Of a stretch of 64,000 nt of DNA, positions 10,538-22,300 are shown piece by piece (position 1 is the first letter of the stretch; every line of letters starts with the position of its first letter). The translations under genes and the position numbers were made by a program. The notes below the pieces were generated by a model. That model searched no databases, had not been told where the DNA came from, and was given only the letters and a program-made list of their open reading frames with translations. Source of the stretch: Emiliania huxleyi CCMP1516 (taxonomy: Eukaryota > Haptophyta > Isochrysidales > Noelaerhabdaceae); the NCBI RefSeq assembly GCF_000372725.1, contig NW_005200197.1:57024-121023 (forward strand), written 5' to 3'.

Positions 10538-11151
10538 TTCAAGCATGCTTGAGACACTGCCGCCTTCACCACGCACCGCGGCGGAGCCTCGAGCATGTAT
10601 GCGTAGAAGCCGGGGGAGGGGGAGTCGAGGCGCGAGGGCCCGGCCGGCACCTCACACCTTAAGGAATTCATCGCAGAGCTCGGCCCAGCTCCGGGACCGC
10701 GGGGCCTTGGCGCTTCCTGGGGGCCACTTGGCCTTCAAGGCGGGGCTTGCCAGTCCGAGTTTGGAGCATCCCATATCTAGGTAGGTACATGCGCATGAAT
10801 AGAAAATGACGCAAAACCGGCGTGCAAGCAAAAACACACGAGAGAGTACAGACCACAAACAGAGAGTTCCGAGAGACACCGCGACCCCCGGCCGGCGCGA
10901 CTGGGAGGGGGGACGGTATATTAATACAATCAGTGAATACAATACAGGAGAGGCCGGTACGCGTGCGCGGGCGCCGGCGCCCCCGCCCCGGGGCCCCGGC
11001 ACACCCCAAACGACAACCCGACCGCGTACAAATCGGAGCCGCGTACGAGGCATGCGCCCTGACACGTACGTGCTGTACCTCTGTGCACCACATCCTCGCG
11101 CGCCTCTTCCAGGCGCAGCGGCACAAGCACGCCGCATTCAGTACATTCCGT
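10538..11151. other. No gene recognised (3' of cyclophilin and of FHA gene)
   Basis: Region between two convergent genes. No supported ORF, RNA or repeat. Presumably the two 3' UTRs. Confidence 0.4.
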
Positions 11152-12348
11152 TCAACGGGCTCTGCCTCGCTTGGCAACGCGGCCTCCTCTGCCCCTCTCC
11201 GCGGGCCGCTTCTCCGCTCGCTCCTCTCGGCGAGGAGGCGGGTCGGCCAAGCGCGCGCCGGCCCTCGCCGGCGCTTGCTGCCGCCAGAAGCCGGCAGCGG
11301 CGTCCGCGAGCCACGCTGCGCCCGCCCCTCGCAGCGCTCCGACAGCGTCGGCGGCGGCTGCCGAGAAGCGAGGCTCGAAGGCGCGGGCCCAGAGCAGCTC
11401 GAGGGCCGCGTCGGGAAGCGCGGGGGGCGACGGCAGCGAAGCGAGCGCGAGTGCGAGCGCCTGCAGCACCGCCGCGCGGCTCGTCTCGATCTTGACGACC
11501 GCGTCATCGGTCAGGCCGCCCGTGCCGCCGCCCGGGCTGCTCTGGCTCTGGGAGAGCTGGCTCTGGGAGAGGGGGTCGTCCTGGCTCGGCAGCGCGTAGC
11601 CGAGGAGGGCGCAGAGGTCGGAGGGGAGACCTCGCTCCGGCCACGCCCAAGCTTCCGGCCTCTCCGGCCGTCGAGGCGGCCAGTCGCCCTCCGCCGCTGT
11701 GAGGGAAGAGAGCGGTGCCGCCTCATGCAGCGTGCTTCTGCCAGCCGCGCCACCACTCCGCGGGTGGACTCGCCTCACCGGGTGCTCCGCAGCGCCCTCC
11801 ACGCCGCCGATACCAACGCCCGCCTCCGCCAGACGACGGAGGTCCGCAAACGACCGCGGCGGCGGCGGCGGTGGCGGCGGGCCTGCAACGCACGAGGGAG
11901 TGCGCACAAGCTGGTAGACAAACTCCGCCGGGCGCTTGCAGCGGCCTGGGCGCTTCAGGTGCGGCGCGCCGAACTCCACCTCTGCCCCGGCGGGAACGGG
12001 AAACGTCGCGCGTGGAGGGATCAGCTCGCCGCAGACCGCTGTTCCGTTGACGCTCTCCTTGAGGGAGGAGCGCCCGCCGTCAGCGAGCAGCACGCTGCCA
12101 CTGTCGTCGACCCAGATCTCCGCGTGCATGCGGCTGACCAAGCCGGGCGACGCAGAGAGAGTTGGCGCGTTGAGAAACGTGGCTGCGACCGGCTGCGTCT
12201 GCGGGGTGAGCGGGTCGGCGGAGCTGCTGCAGCTCCCGTCGCCCCGGCATATGCGGATCACCTTGCCGGTGGTCAGCGGGATGCGAGCCGGACGGTCTGC
12301 GCGCTCGGGGCCGCTCACGAGCCGCAGCTCGTAGCCGTGCTCGCCCAT
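11152..12348 (-). CDS. Forkhead-associated (FHA) domain protein
   Basis: The 398-aa reading from the Met at 12348 (MGEHGYELRLVSGPERADRP) contains an FHA phosphothreonine-binding domain in its first half: a VIRICRG strand, then GLVSRMHAEIWVDDSG with the conserved S-R-x-H, and SLKESVNGTAV with the NG pair. An extension of the same frame reaches 12639 but looks non-coding. The C-terminal half has poly-Pro, an SQSQLSQSQSS cluster (possible ATM/ATR-type SQ sites), an alanine-rich helical segment and a very basic tail resembling a nuclear localisation signal. A role in DNA-damage or phospho-signalling in the nucleus is plausible but inferred. Confidence 0.75.
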   Translation of the reverse strand: MGEHGYELRLVSGPERADRPARIPLTTGKVIRICRGDGSCSSSADPLTPQTQPVAATFLNAPTLSASPGLVSRMHAEIWVDDSGSVLLADGGRSSLKESVNGTAVCGELIPPRATFPVPAGAEVEFGAPHLKRPGRCKRPAEFVYQLVRTPSCVAGPPPPPPPPRSFADLRRLAEAGVGIGGVEGAAEHPVRRVHPRSGGAAGRSTLHEAAPLSSLTAAEGDWPPRRPERPEAWAWPERGLPSDLCALLGYALPSQDDPLSQSQLSQSQSSPGGGTGGLTDDAVVKIETSRAAVLQALALALASLPSPPALPDAALELLWARAFEPRFSAAAADAVGALRGAGAAWLADAAAGFWRQQAPARAGARLADPPPRREERAEKRPAERGRGGRVAKRGRAR

Positions 12349-12687
12349 GTTCTGCGGGCTCTGAGCAGCGAGGCGCCCTGGCGCCCACTGCGGTCCAGTA
12401 GCGCAGTAATCCGCCGCGCGGTCTGGCGTGCGACGAATTTGTTTTTTGTTTGAACCGATCGCCCATCCGGAGCAGGCGAGGTACTTCCAGCCTGCTGTGG
12501 GAACAGCTGACGCAGTCTCGCCGAGGCTCGCCCCAGCATCGGCCAGACAAAAACCCCGAGAGGCGTGGGAGTACCTCGCCAGCCAGATCCGAGGTGTTTT
12601 TCTGCGCGAACTGCTCACAAGAAGAGACTCTCTGCTCACAGGGTTTTTCGAACGCGCAAAGGAACGGAGTAGTCTCTTTCAACTGTC

Positions 12688-12968
12688 AAATGTAAACCGC
12701 GTCGCGCACTATACACTTAGCACATCACACCATTCAGCATTCTCCTTTAAATCTTGTCCTTTCGCCTGCGGAAACGTTCAGCTCCCCCATTCGTGTCCCC
12801 GCCCGCCGGCATACTTTACTGCGGACTCCAAGCGGGAGGCAGCAAAAGCACGCAGACAGAACCCCGAGAACGTCGCCATCGTGTAGCAGGCAGGCCTGGC
12901 TAGCCGCGTGTTGGGGAGTATAAATGTAAACCGCGTCGCGCACTATACACTTAGCACATCACACCATT
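12688..12968. repeat. 47-bp direct repeat between FHA gene and histone H3
   Basis: Identical 47-bp copies at 12688-12734 and 12922-12968, both containing GTAAACCGCGTCGCGCAC, 234 bp apart. They lie between the 5' end of the FHA gene and the 3' end of histone H3. Confidence 0.9.
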
Positions 12969-13089
12969 CTCCTTTCGACAAACGGTCGTACACCGCGGGC
13001 AGCCCACAGGGCACGGGTGCCACAACCGCAATAGGATGGAAAAGGAAGGGTGGTGTTGAGAAACACCGGGGTTTGGATGAGCCGGACGC

Positions 13090-14802
<1,713 letters not shown>

Positions 14803-15477
14803 TCACCTCCGCCCGTCCCGCCGATAACCGCTGCCCTGTCTCCTCCCGCTGCGCTCGGGCGACGCTGCGCGATACGGCGCGTCACGCGGCGCGAAGAGCC
14901 GCTGAAGCCTCAGCCGCCCGATGAGCAGCGCGAGGCCCGAGGCGGCCTGAAAGATGTAAATTTGGAGCAGCACGCAGCACGTGAGCAGCACAAAGTCGAC
15001 CACGAGCGTGTAGGTGTCGACCAGGCTCTCTCGGCGGCCGGCCTCGAAGAGCAGGCAGAGCCGCGCGCCTACGTTCAATGTCATCGATCTGGCATTGTCT
15101 GGCGGCGGCGCCGACGCCGACGTGTGTGGTGGCAACGCACCCAGGCTAACGAGGATCCCTCCGCAGTAGGCCCAGAGCGGCCACCGCCACAGCAGCAAGG
15201 CGCCGACGACACCGAGCAGCTGGAAGGCGAGGCTGGAGACGAGCGGCGCGAACCACTCCTCACGCGTCAGCTCTTCGTCCCATCGCTCGTGCAGCTCCGA
15301 GAGCGACCTTGGGAAGCCACCGTCTGTCTCTTGGAGCAGAAGCGCAAATGTGCCGCAAGCGTCGAGCAGAGCGAAGACCACCACAGACGCCCTCCTCACG
15401 GCCAGCCTTTTCTTGTCGACGAGCGCGACGCCCGGCTCCCAGAGAATCGATGGTGAGGCGGCCTCGTCATCGTACAT
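14803..15477 (-). CDS. Small multi-pass membrane protein of unknown function
   Basis: 224-aa reading from the Met at 15477 (MYDDEAASPSILWEPG). Four hydrophobic stretches: ASVVVFALLDACGTFALLL, LVSSLAFQLLGVVGALLLW with the adjacent LWAYCGGILVSLGAL, VGARLCLLFEAG (weaker) and LVVDFVLLTCCVLLQIYIF. A basic, Arg-rich C-terminus follows. Charged residues at both ends favour a cytosolic location for the termini. No family recognised. An in-frame extension upstream to 15735 contains a poly-Lys/T-rich stretch and looks non-coding. Confidence 0.6.
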   Translation of the reverse strand: MYDDEAASPSILWEPGVALVDKKRLAVRRASVVVFALLDACGTFALLLQETDGGFPRSLSELHERWDEELTREEWFAPLVSSLAFQLLGVVGALLLWRWPLWAYCGGILVSLGALPPHTSASAPPPDNARSMTLNVGARLCLLFEAGRRESLVDTYTLVVDFVLLTCCVLLQIYIFQAASGLALLIGRLRLQRLFAPRDAPYRAASPERSGRRQGSGYRRDGRR

Positions 15478-16282
15478 TGCGAACCCCAGGTTGGAAGGGC
15501 AAAGCCAGAGAACAGCGGCACAGCGGCTACGAGTAAACAACAGCGGGCGGACTCGTGCAAAAAAAAAAGAAGGGAGGATAAAAGAATTCTGGGATGGCCC
15601 CTCAGCGGAGCTGGGAATAGGACCGCCGCAAGCGGCGTGGCGTGGAGCGGTTGAGCATCCCTCCGGGGGCCCCTCTGCGCCGGGGAGGGAGGCGTTGTTG
15701 GAGGCTAGGACGCAAGCGTCCGTCGCCCTTTTCAAACTCGGGGCCCACTCCGCCCGCTACGCTCCGACCCGAATTTGGAGGGCCTAAAAGTTTAAGGTGT
15801 TGCTGCGCAAAAGGGGTCGGACACAGCTCACAGGGCGCAGCTCCTCTGGGCCGGCGCGGGGGCCCCCGGCCCACACCGTGCGCCGCGCAGCAGTGCGGAA
15901 ACGGGGCTCCGGCTCTATGAGTCTCTATGAGCACCGACTTCCCGATTAAGCTAGGTTAATCAGAGGGCAGATTTGGAGAGATCTCGAGGATTACATACAG
16001 ATAGACCCTCCAACCATCAGAAAACTCCGACCTGATCGGTCGTACTGACCGCCGACAGATCACTGCAGACAGCAGACAGGCCGACGTCTGCACGCGGCCG
16101 GCCGGGCGAGAGGCTTGACACGATCCGACCCTGCGACCCTGACGCTGCTGCTCTAGCTATCAGCCATGCACTGCTGACTGCTGCCACAATGTGCGACCTG
16201 TGCTGGCCCACTTGGCGGCCTTCCCGGTCAGTGGTGAGGCGCAGTTCAGAGCTGTCGATGGCGCGATGCCGCACTGGTCCCA
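15478..16282. other. No gene recognised
   Basis: Contains a short A-run with AAGGGAGGATAAAA near 15560 and a GC-rich block (15590-15920) that is not rRNA-like on inspection. No supported feature. Confidence 0.35.
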
Positions 16283-16744
16283 CATTGGTGACACGAGACC
16301 ACCAAGTTTGCCGGTCCAAGAGAGAGGCACCGGCGCTGTCCTGAGAAGGTGCGTGGTCCCTCTTGACTGCCCATGCGCGCGAGGCTGTGTAGGCATAGCC
16401 TCGAGAGTGCCAGCAGCCCATCCGAGGTGACGCGCATTGCGCCAGAAGCGTGCACGCAGCTGGAAGGACACCTTCCTACTGGCCGTACGATCAGGTCGTC
16501 ACTGAATGCTTAATACTAAGGCCGCGAGCTATGCAGGTGATCAATTGTGCATCATGGCACGGTCAGCTGCGCCGACAGGCTGTCGCAAGGCGTGATAGCA
16601 TGGCCGCAAGTACGCCGAATTCCCATGAAAACAAGTAAAAAATCGCGAATAAAGAAAAAACTCCAAAAAATCGGCGCCTGCGGCGGGCCATGGGACCCCA
16701 TCTCCCCCCCGCATGGACACCCTCTGGGCCCCCCGCGCCGGCCC
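16283..16744. repeat. Dispersed repeat, copy 1 (partner 27543-27979)
   Basis: About 460 bp nearly identical to 27543-27979 in the same orientation, from ATTGGTGACACGAGACCACC to the A-rich AAAACAAGTAAAAAATCGCG and a GC-rich end. This copy has about 20 extra bases near 16690-16715. No ORF is shared convincingly. The family is unknown; the A-rich stretch near one end would fit a retroelement 3' region. Confidence 0.85.
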
Positions 16745-17127
16745 AGAGCGCAGCTCATGCCAAGAGCTAGAAGGGGAGCTAGAGAGAACGACTACCCTGT
16801 CCCGTTATTGCGTACACCAACACCACAAAAGCTCTCTCTCTCCTGTCCTCACTCAGGGGGGTCACAACTACCGAGTCCCTCGACTACACGACAGGGTCCC
16901 AGGGATTCCCCTCTCGTAATAGGACAAAGTTGCACCCGGCGGCACGGGGGCAGGCGCGGGCCTCCTACTGGCTACTGGTTGCGCTCTCCTAGTTCTCCTG
17001 CTCCCCTGACAAGGGACAGCGACAGGCTCGCAGCGCGGTGCTCGGTGGACTCCCCTACTCCACTGGCGGTCTCATCTTATATCTGGCGACCTGCCTCCAG
17101 TTTCTCACTGGCATCTCACTACCACAG

Positions 17128-17280
17128 GTCTAAAAGAAAGAAAACAGAGCACCCAAGGGAGGGATGGGTTGTCTGTTTTCTTACCACAGGTCTCCCTTGG
17201 GTTGTCCGTTTTCTGTCTGTCTTTCTTTACGGGACTGGCGCGCACTGGCACTCTAACACAGGTACACCACGGGAGCCGCC
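17128..17280. repeat. Cluster of dispersed terminal motifs
   Basis: Contains AAAGAAAGAAAACAGAG (17137) and, in inverted orientation, CCCTTGGGTTGTCCGTTTTC (about 17193), followed by GGGACTGGCGCGCACTGG (17230). Each motif recurs elsewhere in the window, as described in the findings. Just upstream of the KATNAL2 gene. Confidence 0.7.
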
Positions 17281-17409
17281 GAAGCGCTCCTGCGAGGAAG
17301 AAATTAATATCGACCCGGAAGTGTAAAATGAAAAAAAGAAGACCAATCCGGCTGGGTGGCGTCCCAACGCGCGCCGTTTTTCGCTAGTTCGTTTCGCTCG
17401 ACCCGAACA

Positions 17410-19211
17410 ATGCTCGCCGCCGCCAAACGCGTCGAGCACGAGAGCCGGCTGCACGACGAGCGGCGTCGTGCGGAGCGAGGCAAGAGCCTGATCGTCCTCG
17501 TCCTGCACCACCTCGCGCAGTCTGGCTACGTGGGCTCGATCGAGGCGCTCCAGTCAGAGTCTGGCGTCACGCTCTCCCAGTACGAGGCTGCCGACAACGT
17601 CGACCTGGTCTCCATCCTGCAGGAGTGGGAGGATTACTACGAGTTTCGATTCTCGCGTCGCGCCAAGCTGGTCAAGAAGCTCTCCGCGTACTCCAACCGC
17701 GTCGACCCACATGGGCCTCGGGTTTGCCCGCCCGCCCATCCATCCGCGGCTGCGCCTTTCCGCAATCTGCCGCCCCACACTCCCTCGCTGCTTGACTGCA
17801 GGCCTCGCGGCGCGGTGTCGATGCGGCAGCTGCGGCTAGCAAGCCAAAGCAGGCGCGCCCGGCCACCAAGCGAGAAACGCTCTCGTCGGTCGATGACCGC
17901 GACGACGGCACTGTGGGTGGGGCGGGAGCTGCCGGCCGGCGTGCGCGGCCGACGCGGGGCGAAGGAGGTCCGAGCGCCTCCGCTGCCGAGCGAGCCCTCA
18001 CTGCTGTAAGCGGAGGCGGGCTCAGCGGCCGAGCGCAGCAGCCGAAGGGACTGGCAGCGAGCGCCGCCGTCGCGGAGGACCCGGCGGCGGCGGTCGAGCC
18101 GGCGGGGCTCGCCCTCACGGGCACGAATGTTGCGGCGCGCAGAGGCGACGGGGGTTGCGATGCGGAGGAGGCCCCAGGGCCGTGGGAGCACCGGCTGAAA
18201 AAGGCCGGGCTGCCGCCCGGGATGGCCGCCTCGCCCGAGCTGCGCGAGCTGGCGGCGGTGATCCAGCGGGACATGGTGCAGAGCAACCCAAATGTGAGAT
18301 GGGATCGGATCGTGGAGCTCGAGGGCGTCAAGCGAGTGCTGAAGGAGTCCCTCGTGATGCCCCTCCGCTGGCCTCATCTGTTCACAGGGCTACTGGCCCC
18401 GTGGAAGGGCGTGCTCCTCTACGGCCCGCCGGGGACGGGCAAGACGCTCTTGGCAAAGGCGGTCGCCACCGAGTGCAGCACCGTCTTCTTCAACATTTCG
18501 GCGTCCTCCATCGTCTCCAAGTGGCGGGGAGACTCGGAGAAGCTCGTGCGTGTCCTTTTCGACCTGGTCCGCGCGCCCAGCGCGGCGTGGCGCCACCAAA
18601 CTCCTTTGTCACCCACCCGCCGGCCCCGGCAGGCGCGCCACCACGCACCGTCGACCATCTTCATCGACGAGATCGACTCCATTATGTCGGCGCGAGGCGA
18701 CTCGGGCGAGCACGAGGGCTCGCGCCGCATGAAGACGGAGCTTCTGGTGCAGATGGACGGCCTGATGGCGAACGAGGCCCAGGTCTTTGTCCTCGCCGCG
18801 ACCAACCTGCCGTGGGAGCTCGACGCGGCGCTCCTGCGCCGGCTCGAGAAGCGGGTCCTCGTGCCGCTGCCGTCTTCCTCGGCGAGGGCGGAGATGCTCC
18901 GGAACACGCTGCCGCCCGCGAGGATCCAGCGCAGCGTGGACATCGACGGCCTTGCGGATCAGGCAGACGGCTACTCCGGCTCGGACCTCGTGCTCGTCTG
19001 CAAGGAGGCTGCGATGAGGCCGCTCCGCAAGCTCCTCCTGACGCTGGATGCCGCTGACGCGGCCATGGGGAGTGGCAAAGTGGCGGATCTGCCTCAGCCA
19101 GAGCGTGTGACAGAGGAGGACCTCCGCGCCGCGTTTGCGTGCACCCGCCCCACCGTGTCGCAGTACGGGTCTCGGTACGCAGAGTGGGAGGCCGAGTTTG
19201 GGTCGTCGTGA
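17410..19211 (+). CDS. KATNAL2: Katanin p60 A-like 2 (KATNAL2) type AAA ATPase
   Basis: Microtubule-severing AAA ATPase of the KATNAL2 subfamily, linked to cilia and cytoskeleton remodelling. Three exons, 544 aa. The N-terminal LisH motif is at about residues 28-60 (SLIVLVLHHLAQSGYVGSIE, then ADNVDLVSILQEWEDYYEFR). A basic low-complexity linker follows. The AAA module starts NPNVRWDRIVELEGVKRVL, with Walker A GPPGTGKTLLAKAVA, pore loop SKWRGDSEKLVRVLFDL, Walker B TIFIDEIDSI, sensor AATNLPWELD and the Arg-finger region RRLEKR. The end GSRYAEWEAEFGSS is typical of the C-terminal helix. Introns: 17701-17801 (GT-AG) and 18567-18632 (GT-AG); both splice in frame. Confidence 0.93.
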
Positions 19212-20004
19212 TGGTGTCTCACGAAGTTATTGATCTCGACAGCATAAGCTACACACTCGACAGATGGAACACTGGCCACTGGACTGTGCACGCTGGGACC
19301 GTGACCACTGACTAGCTCGGCAGCAGCGCGATCCTGAGCAGCCGCCAAGCTCTCACCAGCTTCCAAGCTGCGTTGCCCGTTTGCTGGGACTCTCCGGCGA
19401 TGCCCGCGCGGCCGTCAGTCGGACACAGCACGAGCGACCACCAGCAAGCCTGCTGCTCTCTCTCGCACGCCGAGCCAGCTGCTCTCTCGCGCCCCACCAC
19501 CCTCCGCTTCTGCCGCTGCGGGTGAGCCTCTGTCGAGGGCGCGCTCGGGCACGACCGCCGGTGTGTGTCGCGGAGGACTCGCATCGACGCGTCCAGCACA
19601 ACTGCGCCCGGCTGCATGTGCATTGCGGACGGAGGTCCTTCAGTCGGTCGGTGTGTGGTGAAAGGAGCGAGCGGGGATGAAGTTGCCCTGCCCCGCCCCC
19701 CCCCAATGGGGCACAAATACTCGAGTAACAGAGTAATCTGGTTGGTGTTAGCAGTGATCTAAACTGGTCTAGACTGGCTCGCTGCCCACCCTCCTGATAG
19801 GGCACGTCACGCGTGAGGCTAGAGCAGGCTGCTGCTCCTCCTCTCGCAAACTCGTCACACACAGTCAGCCGCGAGCTCGGACGAGAGTGTGTGTGGGGTC
19901 GGTGTCGGGTGAGGTAGGTGTCTATAGACGCTCCCCTCACAGGCCACACACACACACACACAGAAGAAGAGACACATTTCTTGTTGGCTTCTAAAAATTT
20001 CAAA

Positions 20005-20007
<3 letters not shown>
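19212..20007. other. No gene recognised downstream of KATNAL2
   Basis: No supported coding region. Includes a short CA stretch at 19949-19962. Confidence 0.35.

Positions 20008-20058
<51 letters not shown>
20008..20058. repeat. (AC)n microsatellite
   Basis: About 25 uninterrupted AC dinucleotides, ending directly at the 5' edge of the dispersed-ORF pseudogene copy. Confidence 0.97.
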
Positions 20059-20059
<1 letters not shown>

Positions 20060-20414
20060 CAAGGCGCGCGGGCAGCCCGGCCAACCCTTCTCCCACAAGA
20101 CCGGCCACGGCTACGTCAAGGCGCATCGCGGTTTCTACCACGACGCGATCTTTGTCAAGCGCAACAACTTCACAACCTGCTGCTCCACGAGACGTTCGGC
20201 GGCGGCTTCTCGCCCACCGCCGTTCTCAAGCTGCGCCGCCTCGCGCGCAAAGTCGCGCGCGCGCAGCGTTGACCGCACGGCCTACTCGCCCAAGTACTCG
20301 CTCTCTTTTATGTCCCACCATGTAGAGCGCATCTCTCTCTCTGTTGTGCGAGGCGTGAACCGCGCCATTCGCTCTCACCTGGCAACCCTGTCTGCACGTC
20401 TCGCGCGCGCGTGA
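20059..20414 (+). pseudogene. Dispersed unknown ORF family, copy B (frameshifted)
   Basis: Nucleotide-level relative of 42988-43353: it encodes [20 protein letters not shown], then HDAIFVKRN. Small indels around 20165-20180 and 20255 shift the frame, which recovers at SVDRTAYSPKYSLSFMSHH and RISLSVVRGVNRAIRSHL before a TGA at 20412. Compared with copy A it has TAG replacing CAG within the HHAERI segment in one reading, giving HHVERI in the main frame. Its 5' edge abuts the AC repeat, and its 3' flank is the 58-bp dispersed repeat. Confidence 0.7.
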
Positions 20415-20421
20415 AGGGCCA

Positions 20422-20479
20422 GGCCCCAAATGACGTGTGAGTGTTAGAGTTGTTTGGTATTGCTAAAAATCTCTCTCTC
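20422..20479 (+). repeat. 58-bp dispersed repeat (inverted partner 56050-56107)
   Basis: The sequence starting GGCCCCAAATGACGTGTGAG and ending in CT repeats is matched in inverted orientation at 56050-56107 without visible mismatch in the core. Confidence 0.85.
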
Positions 20480-20530
20480 TCTCTCTCTCACACACAGTCT
20501 TCAAAAATCTCTCTCTCTCACACACACACG
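20466..20530. repeat. CT/CA microsatellite tract
   Basis: Two (CT)n-(CA)n blocks in tandem. A (CATGCA)n-like tract follows at about 20610-20640. Confidence 0.9.
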
Positions 20531-20718
20531 ATCACCACCACACACACGCCAGCAACACTCTCCCAGCACGATAAAGAAAGAAAAAAATCACCCGGGCGCA
20601 CAGCACAACACATGCACATGCACATGCACATGTGTACATGCATACACACAAATATACACGCGGAATCGACCCTATCCAGCGAGCACAAGAAGAAAAAATG
20701 AGCCGGACTTGTGGGCCG

Positions 20719-22070
20719 CGTGCAAGCCCCACCCGGCTGGCGGGTGGACCTGGGGGCGTGCCGCCCTGCTTGCTCTAGGTGAAACGTCTAAAGGACGAAG
20801 ATGCACGGAGGTGCGACCAACTCAGCACGACGGGCGGAGAAGCGGGCACTAGACCAGGAAGGACTGGGAGAGTGTGAACGGAGGGACACGTGTGGTTCAG
20901 ACGTCCCCCCCCTCGACGTAGTCGAGTCACTCACATGGATAGAGAGGAAAATGTCCCTCTCGATGGGGCATGGAACATGCACTGGAGAGTCTGTGGCTCT
21001 CGCGGGGGGTCGCGGCACTGCTCGCGACTCGCGGCGTGGTGCTCACGCTCACGTCTCGGTGAAGGAGATTCACTTCCCATCTGACTGGGATCACACTCCG
21101 CTGTGTTGTCTGCCGCATCTGAAGACCGCGCAGACAATGGGGGAGTGTTGGGAGTGTGAACGCCCTCCTCATGAATAGATAGAGAGAGAGAGAGGGAGAG
21201 ACGTCTCTATCCTAGCGAGATGTCTGTGTGAACAGGGACATGTGCGGGACGTGTCAGGCCGGCTTACTTATTGCTCTGTTTGTCGGACGTCCGCTCAACC
21301 GCGGCTTGGCTGATGTAGTCTTGCTTGTACCCTTCCTGTACGCCTCGGTACAGACCCTCGCTCCGTGTACAGCTCACAGCTCATTACAAGACTGCTTCTC
21401 ACTGACCGACTTGTGGACAGCTACGACCTGCGCAAAGTCGTCGGCGGTGGGTGACTGACTGTGTCGGCGACGAACTCGAGCAAGTCGGAAAAGTCACGCG
21501 GCTTGAGCTGCTTCAGCTCGTGGCGCGCGCAGCGCACCGCATCGGGGATGGTGCAGCAAACGGTGGGCGCAATGTTGTCCATGTAGACAGCGCCATTTGT
21601 GATGAAGAAGAAGCCGATGCCGTCGGTGTCTTGCAGTCGGCTCCATTCAAGGAGAGTGGCTAGGTTCGCCGCGAGCCCGTCGAGGGCGGTGGCCGGAACG
21701 AACTTCCACTCCGTCAGCATTGCATCAGCACTCTGTTTAGCGCCTTGCAGGAGATCCCGAGTTTCGGAATGCTCCAAGTTTTTGGTGGGCGTGTCAGGCA
21801 TGGGCCATGGCCTGAGCAGGGATAGCGTGTGGGGCTTCACAAAAGGGCTGACGCGACCAGTCGAGTCGCTGCCACGTGCAAGCCCCACCCGGCTGGCGGG
21901 TGGACCTGGGGGCGTGCCGCCCTGCTTGCTCTGTGCTTGCTCTAGGTGAAACGTCTAAAGGACGAAGATGCACGGAGGTGCGACCAACTCAGCACGACGG
22001 GCGGAGAAGCGGGCACTAGACCAGGACGGACTGGGAGAGTGTGAATGGAGGGACACGTGTGGTTCAGACG
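20719..22070. mobile_element. LTR-like element: 185/196-bp direct repeats around ~970 bp
   Basis: The repeat at 20719-20903 recurs at 21875-22070 in the same orientation with few substitutions and one 11-bp insertion. Both run from CGTGCAAGCCCCACCCGG to GTGTGGTTCAGACG. The internal part carries a minus-strand ORF (21421-21801). No polymerase or integrase motif is visible and no clear TSD, so it may be a non-autonomous LTR element or a segmental duplication. Confidence 0.55.
21421..21801 (-). CDS. Hypothetical protein inside the LTR-like element
   Basis: 126-aa reading (MPDTPTKNLEHSETRDLLQG, later DTDGIGFFFITNGAVYMDN and ELKQLKPRDFSDLLEFVAD). Composition is balanced and unlike the Arg/Ala-rich shadow ORFs around it, so it is probably or was coding. 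No family recognised. It could be an element-derived ORF or an exon of a host gene. Confidence 0.4.
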   Translation of the reverse strand: MPDTPTKNLEHSETRDLLQGAKQSADAMLTEWKFVPATALDGLAANLATLLEWSRLQDTDGIGFFFITNGAVYMDNIAPTVCCTIPDAVRCARHELKQLKPRDFSDLLEFVADTVSHPPPTTLRRS

Positions 22071-22300
22071 GGCCGGACCACCCACAGTCCTTTATCTGTC
22101 TGCGTTGTTGAGCCAGGACTCAACATACTCGTTCTGTCGCCGTCCCAAACTGTCACTCCCCTCTCTCCCGGCCGGGGTGGGGCGCGCGCGGGGGGGGGAG
22201 ACGGGTGTGCGGGATGTCTGTGGGTCCGAGAGCGATATGCCATGTGCGCCTTTCGTTTGTTTTCCTTGAAGGCTGGAAGAAAAAATACACGTGACACACG

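Noticed and set aside
9485-10576. 363-aa minus-strand ORF
   Set aside because: Antisense shadow of the cyclophilin gene, whose plus-strand product is unmistakable.
12349-12639. N-terminal extension of the FHA protein
   Set aside because: Same frame is open but the sequence has no coding character, and a good Met sits just before the domain.
15590-15920. rRNA fragment
   Set aside because: GC-rich block with purine runs looked rRNA-like at first, but no conserved rRNA core could be recognised.
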